The notes beneath the pieces are model-generated. The model ran no database searches and had not been told where the DNA came from. It was given only the letters and a program-made list of their open reading frames with translations. Positions 58,795-64,000 of a DNA stretch of 64,000 bases are shown here, piece by piece (position 1 is the first letter of the stretch; every line of letters starts with the position of its first letter). Source of the stretch: Pseudobacteriovorax sp. (GTDB lineage: Bacteria; Bdellovibrionota_B; Oligoflexia; Oligoflexales; Oligoflexaceae); assembly GCA_013215145.1 (NCBI GenBank), contig JABSRP010000012.1:218651-282650 (forward strand), in the 5' to 3' direction. The translations under genes and the position numbers were made by a program.

Positions 58795-60696
58795 TTAGTT
58801 AAGGATAGTATTGGCAATGTCTGATGTTAGCGTAGAGATGTCGCCGCCAGAATGGCCTGATCTGGAGTTGGACATGATAGATATCACTAGGCCGTTGTCT
58901 CGGTAAATCCGCAGGTAGGTGCGCGAGCCTGTCCAAGACCCGTTGTGCTCAACCACCCGACGACTGTCACGGGTTCTGACGACCCATCCAAGACCGTAGG
59001 AATTCACTGTTGAACTTCGGGCCCATAAACGGTCGTCCCGAGCGGTTTTGTTCATAATGTCCCCCTTCAATAGCTTCCATCCAAAACGTGACAACTCGAT
59101 AGGACTAGCTTCCATACCGCCTCCAAGGACTTTCCAAGAGTTGTTGCTATAACTTGATGGGTTGTTGTTATTCCCGTAGGGTATCGCTCTCTCATAGTTA
59201 TTGGGTAATTGTGAAGAGGAAAACTGCACTCGTATCCCCAGGTCGTAAGGCGAAAAAAGCTCATTGTTTAATAAGTTCTTAATGGATCGACCTGTGGCTC
59301 CTTCGAGGGCTGCTGCAAGGACGGTGAAGGCTGGAGTCGAATAGTTGCTGTCATCGCCTATATCGCAGTCGTCAAGAAGATCCACGTCCCAGATATTTTG
59401 CGTCGCTGCTAACGCCGTGGAGTAGTGATTCGTCTGATTTGGAATTAAATCGTAGTGACCCATGCAAGATCGATGACTGAGTAGTTCTTCTAGGGTGTGG
59501 TTATGATGATTGGGTAGATTGTTGATATAGGTGTCAGTGCGGTTACCGAGGTCAAGTGAGAATCGCTTGCCGCTACGAAGCCTTTGCTCATGCTCTAGTT
59601 TTGCCGCTAAAGTACCCCCAATCGCCTTGGCCACTGATGCTGTAAGGTATACGGTCTCAGAATGAGCTGCTTTATTTTTAGCTATGTCGGCAAAGCCGAA
59701 GCCTCGTTTATATAGATGACTGCCGTTTCTGATAACTGCTACCGATATTCCTGGTAGATTATGCTCGGAGCGATAATCTTTGATCAGAGTATCTAATTCT
59801 GATTTTTTACTATAGCGAAGCCGCGAGCTATTTTCGACCCAAATCCCGCTGTAGAGGTTGCCGTGGCGCTCGAAATCCACAAGGCGATAGCCCTCGTCTC
59901 GGTACTGGCGCCAAAGATTAGCAAAACTTGTTTCGTTTCTATTGGTTAGTACTTGGTGTCTGTAACCAGGCTTTTTTTCCCATATGGCAGCATACTTTTT
60001 GCCATTAGCGGTATCATAAGATTCAAAATCCACCACCATGAAGCCGTTTTCAGCCTTTTTATTCACTTCTTCTTGATACTCGCTCCGACTCAAATTACGC
60101 AGCTGTATCCACGGTTTATTTTGAGTATTTTTGTACCAAATAGCAGAATACTTAACGCTACCATTATGAAAATAGGCCTCCATATCGACCAGACGAAATC
60201 CATTGCTAGATTTTTCCTGAAAGATTGCGCCGTATTCCTGTCCGCTTAGGTTTCGATGAGACGACCAGCCTAGACCTTCTTTGTTTTCGACCCAGATCCC
60301 AGCATAGAGGATTTGCGAGCCTTTTTTGTAGGTAGTCAGATCAAGAGGTCGATATCCCTTGGATTTATAGTCTTGCCAAAGCTCATTGTAGCGACGACTC
60401 GTCAAATCTCTATGTTCGGCCCATTTTCTACCATCTTTATTTTCGCGCCAAACCATGGAGTAACGAAGGCTACTACCGACCTGATATGCATCGATATCTA
60501 TCATCATGTAGCCTTGACTCTTGTAAGTCTGGAACGCCGAAGAGAATTGCTGGCTTGTCAGATCCCGTCTTGAAGCCCAGTCGAGATTTTTTTGATCCTT
60601 AAGAATTGTACCCTGAGATAGAGTGCTTGGACCAAGGAGTGCCGCAAGCGTTACAGATTGTACCCAAAATTTTTTTGGGACGTGAAAACTTATCAT
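58795..60696 (-). CDS. Secreted beta-lactamase-fold serine hydrolase with N-terminal repeats (polyglycine-hydrolase-like)
   Basis: About 633 residues. A signal peptide is followed by six or seven repeats of about 45 residues (about 35-290): a W-x-x-x-R-x-L-T-x-x-x-Y/F start, G-Y/F-R-x-V/L-D, then Y-A/S-x-I-W-x-E/K-N. The C-terminal 340 residues are a class C beta-lactamase/esterase domain with the nucleophile in TASVAKAI (SxxK), NYSTPAF where Y-x-N is usual, and HNGSWTG. This order is that of fungal polyglycine hydrolases. Start: ATG at 60696 behind GAGG; the frame runs back to 60930 without an SD. Probably a secreted peptidase or esterase. Confidence 0.85.
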   Translation of the reverse strand: MISFHVPKKFWVQSVTLAALLGPSTLSQGTILKDQKNLDWASRRDLTSQQFSSAFQTYKSQGYMMIDIDAYQVGSSLRYSMVWRENKDGRKWAEHRDLTSRRYNELWQDYKSKGYRPLDLTTYKKGSQILYAGIWVENKEGLGWSSHRNLSGQEYGAIFQEKSSNGFRLVDMEAYFHNGSVKYSAIWYKNTQNKPWIQLRNLSRSEYQEEVNKKAENGFMVVDFESYDTANGKKYAAIWEKKPGYRHQVLTNRNETSFANLWRQYRDEGYRLVDFERHGNLYSGIWVENSSRLRYSKKSELDTLIKDYRSEHNLPGISVAVIRNGSHLYKRGFGFADIAKNKAAHSETVYLTASVAKAIGGTLAAKLEHEQRLRSGKRFSLDLGNRTDTYINNLPNHHNHTLEELLSHRSCMGHYDLIPNQTNHYSTALAATQNIWDVDLLDDCDIGDDSNYSTPAFTVLAAALEGATGRSIKNLLNNELFSPYDLGIRVQFSSSQLPNNYERAIPYGNNNNPSSYSNNSWKVLGGGMEASPIELSRFGWKLLKGDIMNKTARDDRLWARSSTVNSYGLGWVVRTRDSRRVVEHNGSWTGSRTYLRIYRDNGLVISIMSNSRSGHSGGDISTLTSDIANTILN

Positions 60697-60867
60697 TTTT
60701 GACCTCTCTATTTGAAATAAATTGTTAAAGGAGTAACAGCTACTGCCCATACCCAAACCATAAAGGCAAAAGCGGGTTTTAATCAAGGTAGGGCAATGGA
60801 TTGGTGTGGGCGACAGAGTCCACAGTCCCAAGAAATATCCTAAGATTGTATAAGACGGGAGATGACG

Positions 60868-61599
60868 ATGAAAAAGCCACTTATTTTTGATTTTAGTTGC
60901 CCTGCCGAGTTTCTGAGTGCCTATCACCAATATAAGCAGCAGACAAGACCCTATTGGTCCCTGCGCCTTTGGTCTCGCAAGCTCAATTTTAAAGATGTTT
61001 CTACGTTATGTAAGATCATAAAAGGCGAACGAAAAATTGGCAATCATGCTTTACAAAAGTTTATCGATTTCTTTAAGTTTTCGGCAACGGAAAAGGTCTA
61101 TTTTGAAAAAATCATAGGATTGTCCCATATAGTAAAACCCTCAGAAATCAACTACCAATGCCTTTTCTCATGTAAAAAACATAGAACCTACCTTCAGAGT
61201 ATTGCGAGCCATATCGGAAGGACCTTAGTCTTACCTGATTGCGTCATTTATCTCAAAGGCGATGACGGCCTTCATCAGATGGCGGCTTATGGAAAAAAGC
61301 TTTGCGACACGCATTCGATTTTAGATCCCATTGTGATACCCATCGGCGAGGGAGTGGTTGGCTTTACTCTCAGGAACAAAACAAGTGAAATTGTAGAGGA
61401 TACGCGCTTTGATCGAAGGTATATTCCCGATGTTGGCGGAGGACTGTCGGAAATTTCAGTTCCCATACTTTTTGATGGTAAGTCTATAGGGGTCATTGAT
61501 TGTGAGGCTCCTTTGACCTCTTACTTTGATCATAGACATCGGGATTCTCTGATAGGTCTTTCGCAAATGATTGCACTCTATGCGGATGCTATTCTCTAA
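60868..61599 (+). CDS. TIGR02147-like domain fused to a GAF domain
   Basis: About 243 residues. Residues about 10-85 (PAEFLSAYHQYKQQTRPYWS, LWSRKLNF, KGERKIGNHALQKFIDFF, ATEKVYFEKIIGLS) follow the TIGR02147 pattern, a putative DNA-binding domain common in Fibrobacteres and Bdellovibrio-type bacteria. Residues about 100-243 form a GAF domain (IPIGEGVVGFTLRNK, ISVPILFDGKSIGVIDCE). GGGAG fits the second ATG (60868). Divergent from the beta-lactamase-fold gene, which it may regulate in response to a small ligand. Confidence 0.78.
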   Translation: MKKPLIFDFSCPAEFLSAYHQYKQQTRPYWSLRLWSRKLNFKDVSTLCKIIKGERKIGNHALQKFIDFFKFSATEKVYFEKIIGLSHIVKPSEINYQCLFSCKKHRTYLQSIASHIGRTLVLPDCVIYLKGDDGLHQMAAYGKKLCDTHSILDPIVIPIGEGVVGFTLRNKTSEIVEDTRFDRRYIPDVGGGLSEISVPILFDGKSIGVIDCEAPLTSYFDHRHRDSLIGLSQMIALYADAIL

Positions 61600-61764
61600 C
61601 AAGATAAACTATCGGAAAGCCTTAGTGGGATGGACGGAGAGGTAATCGTCAGAATTAAATAAACTTAAGAGAGGATGTGAAAAAAATAACTGCAAAGATC
61701 ATCATAGGAATCCTTTATTTGGTGGCTGATTCATGATAGTTCTTGGCATCCTTTCATTTAGATA

Positions 61765-64000
61765 TGGATTGTGCGATGAATTGTACGAGATATGTTGTAT
61801 TAGGCCCTCTCTTGATGACGGTATGTCTAGGTTTGGATGCCTGGGGTTCAGAATCGAAAGCGATATCAGGTGCCCTCGATCTCCTTAAGCTGGGACCGGG
61901 GTATAGTACTAGTTGTCAAGACTATTTAGAACTGACTAACGATCATAAGTTGGATTTAATCCGTAACGTCAACTCGCAAGGACTCAAACATCGTATCATC
62001 AAGCATTTAAGTCTGAATATACCACTGCAGTGTCGATTAAGTTCTGATGTTACGTTTGAAACCATTAGTAGTCTAGCTAGAGAGTTTCCCAAGCTGACAT
62101 ACGATGTGATCAGAAATAGTCGATACCAGCAGCAATGGGAAGACTATGGAACGCTGATGAAACCTGAAGCTCGCCATGATTTTCTCGAGGTCTTTCAGAT
62201 TGAAAAGGCGATCAGCTCAAAAAAGTGTCGTAGGCAGATTCCGGCAACTGAGTGTATAGGACTACTTCTAACTGAGGCCTGGAGCCATCCGTCAAAAGCT
62301 AGAACTTATCCAGATCTGAGTGAGCTGCTGAAGACCATATCTAACCCTAATCAAATAAACACGATTCCCGATTGGTCCATAGCATCTGAAAATATCGTGT
62401 CTGTCCTAAATCTTTTGACTAAGCGTTTAGTGCGGTCTAGTCCTATAGATAAGCTTGAATTTATCCAGCAGAATCAGCATAGCCTACGGCACGTGACTAA
62501 GCATAATCTTGCGCCGTTCTCGCAGCAAACAGAGCTGATATGTGGCAGCTTACGCGATGTCTTTAAACTTAGGGCCAGTAGTCCCTTCCTAATCAGTCAA
62601 ATAGAGGCGATTGCTTTTGCGCAGACCGTTTTTTGCTCGAAGGCTAGTCTGGTGCACGAAACTCAGAATTATTTGCTGGATGCCATTTCCCTCGGAGAAA
62701 ACCCTGCCAAAGATCGTAAAATGAATCAGATAATTGACAGGAATGCCTTTGGTATCGATTTTGATGCTGAGTCCCGATCAGCTTTACTACAAAAAACCAT
62801 AGCTAGTGGCATCAATCGAAGGCTTGAGAGTCAGGTTTTGCTATTTCAAAATGCTATTGAATACGGTTCCTATTCCAATACCCGTCTACTTTCTAGGCTT
62901 CTTGGCGAGAGGCAAGAGTTTTATCGCTACCTTCTTGCACATCAAAGTGATATCCATCGTCCCATGGCTGATATAAGGCGCTTAAGGGAGTTAAGTACTC
63001 GTATGTCACAGGAGATGGAGTCATTCTTTTTCGTGAAAGAGGCCATTCATAATCAGTTTGGTCCTGGTATCAAGAGTCTAGTGAGGGAATACAGGAACAA
63101 ACATCTCTTATCATTTTCTGCTGAGTTTACAAAAAGCTATGATGAGCTCGAAGCGCTGTTGGCTGAGTTATTTACCGAAGCAAAAAATCAAGCCTTAATG
63201 GTGTCTAACGCTAGATCGTCTCAATGCTGTGAGGGTTTGTTGGGATTATTGGATGGTAGCGAAGAGTTGGGGCAAAGAATTGACGACATGGAGGCCAATT
63301 GGGAAACGATGGCAACCCAGCAGAATTCTGATCACCTAACAAATAATTATCAGGACTACTTTACCTTGCATCAGAACCTATTGAAGCAAATTGGGCTCCA
63401 CTCGCCCGAAACAATTATGGCCAAAATTCCCGACTTTGATGATCGCCTCCTATCTCATCTGAATCGATTGTTTGGTCTAAATGCTGATTCCTTTGAGAGC
63501 TTTTCGGATGCTCTAAGGCATATGTATCAGAGAGAAAGCATTCCCTTTCAATGGTTGCTTGCGGCAAAGGCTTATCGAGCAAAACTGGGGAATGATGAGC
63601 TTAAATTTCAACTATTTAACAGGGCTAGATTCTTAGTAAGTCCTATCATTGAGAACGAACTTAGACATATAGGTATTCATTACCTGGCAAAGTTCTTCGA
63701 GAAAGAACGTTCTGGAATTCGTATTTTAAATAAAGGTATAAGTCGCGGATTAGTCACCTTCGTGGATGCCTCCGATCTTAAGCGTCATGCTTACCATACC
63801 CAACAGATTTTAGTCACCAATGGAATGCCAAACAACTTAGGTACTGTAGCAGCTTTAGTGACTACAGTACCCCAGCCGATCGGATCTCATATTGATTTAA
63901 GAACGAAAGAGAACGGTATCCCTAATGCCTACATCAATGATGCTTATAAACGGTTAAAAGTGTGGGATGGCAAATGGATACGCTTAGATTTGACGCAAGG
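61765..64000 (+). CDS. Large exported protein with C-terminal PEP/pyruvate-binding domain, partial
   Basis: The frame is open from 61765 to the window end (over 740 codons). A signal peptide follows the second ATG at 61777 (YVVLGPLLMTVCLGLDAWG), which may be the true start. About 600 helical residues without a family I know follow. From about residue 650 the sequence reads GIRILNKGISRGLVTFVDAS, QILVTNGMPNNLGTVAALV and IGSHIDLRTKENGIPNAYI, like the start of the PEP/pyruvate-binding (PPDK N-terminal, pfam01326) family. An exported form of this normally cytoplasmic domain is unusual. The catalytic remainder lies outside the window. Confidence 0.7.

Noticed and set aside
61677..61736. 19-codon hydrophobic GTG frame (MKKITAKIII...) behind AGAGG
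   Set aside because: Too short to separate from chance, though the SD is reasonable.
1..64000. CRISPR arrays, tRNA or rRNA genes, prophage or conjugation genes
   Set aside because: No regular spaced repeats, no cloverleaf-like sequences or rRNA segments, and no phage or conjugation proteins were recognised.

Overview
The window looks like chromosomal DNA of a marine, Gram-negative, low-to-mid GC bacterium of the Bdellovibrionota/Oligoflexia type (a Pseudobacteriovorax-like organism would fit). This is inferred from many lipoproteins with SC/AC lipoboxes, a TonB-dependent receptor, di-haem cytochrome, a TIGR02147-like N-terminal domain, and frequent TTG/GTG starts behind strong Shine-Dalgarno (SD) sites. 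I see no rRNA, tRNA or CRISPR.

About 0-34 kb is an iron-starvation island. At least fifteen Fur-box-like palindromes (GATAATGATAATCATTATC type) precede its transcription units. On the minus strand lies a four-gene hydroxamate siderophore operon: group II decarboxylase, FAD N-hydroxylase, MFS exporter, and an acyltransferase-NIS synthetase fusion of the bisucaberin BibC type. It is followed at the left edge by the first codons of another exported protein. Next comes an iron-sparing operon with nickel superoxide dismutase (sodN) and its maturation peptidase (sodX). Around these are DUF6607 lipoproteins, a second family with a YxWxxMxxCxVGHLV motif, paralogous TPR-like proteins, a flavin reductase, a MATE exporter, a di-haem cytochrome c with a YceI-like protein, a DUF285 lipoprotein, a DUF418/DUF1624-like membrane protein, a histidine phosphatase, a TonB-dependent receptor and an orphan double-ATPase ABC protein. 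Ferritin, a thioredoxin-like [2Fe-2S] protein and an NreB-like MFS exporter sit inside the island without an obvious Fur box.

From 35.6 to 40.7 kb there is a Tat-exported lipoprotein tyrosinase, a decayed transposase inserted beside a truncated DUF2007 paralogue, and a BlaI/BlaR-like pair. In that pair the sensor protein carries a GT51 (peptidoglycan glycosyltransferase-like) domain whose first catalytic Glu is Gln.

From 40.7 to 57.7 kb runs a dense plus-strand operon that I read as an unusual biosynthetic gene cluster without NRPS or PKS modules. It has four divergent KAS III-like proteins, a GNAT, an ATP-grasp ligase, a free acyl carrier protein, a pentapeptide protein, two acyl-CoA dehydrogenases (one lacking the usual Glu region), an AMP-ligase and a PLP decarboxylase. 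It ends with a MATE exporter, a LolCD-like ABC system whose permease is fused to a LolA-like domain, and a porin-like beta-barrel. The ATP-grasp/ACP/PLP-decarboxylase set recalls aminoacyl-ACP chemistry (butirosin BtrJ/BtrI/BtrK).

The right end (57.7-64 kb) has a DUF2007 protein, a SnoaL-like protein, a large secreted class C beta-lactamase-fold protein with N-terminal repeats like fungal polyglycine hydrolases, a TIGR02147-GAF regulator, and the start of a large exported protein that enters a PEP/pyruvate-binding domain before it runs off the edge.
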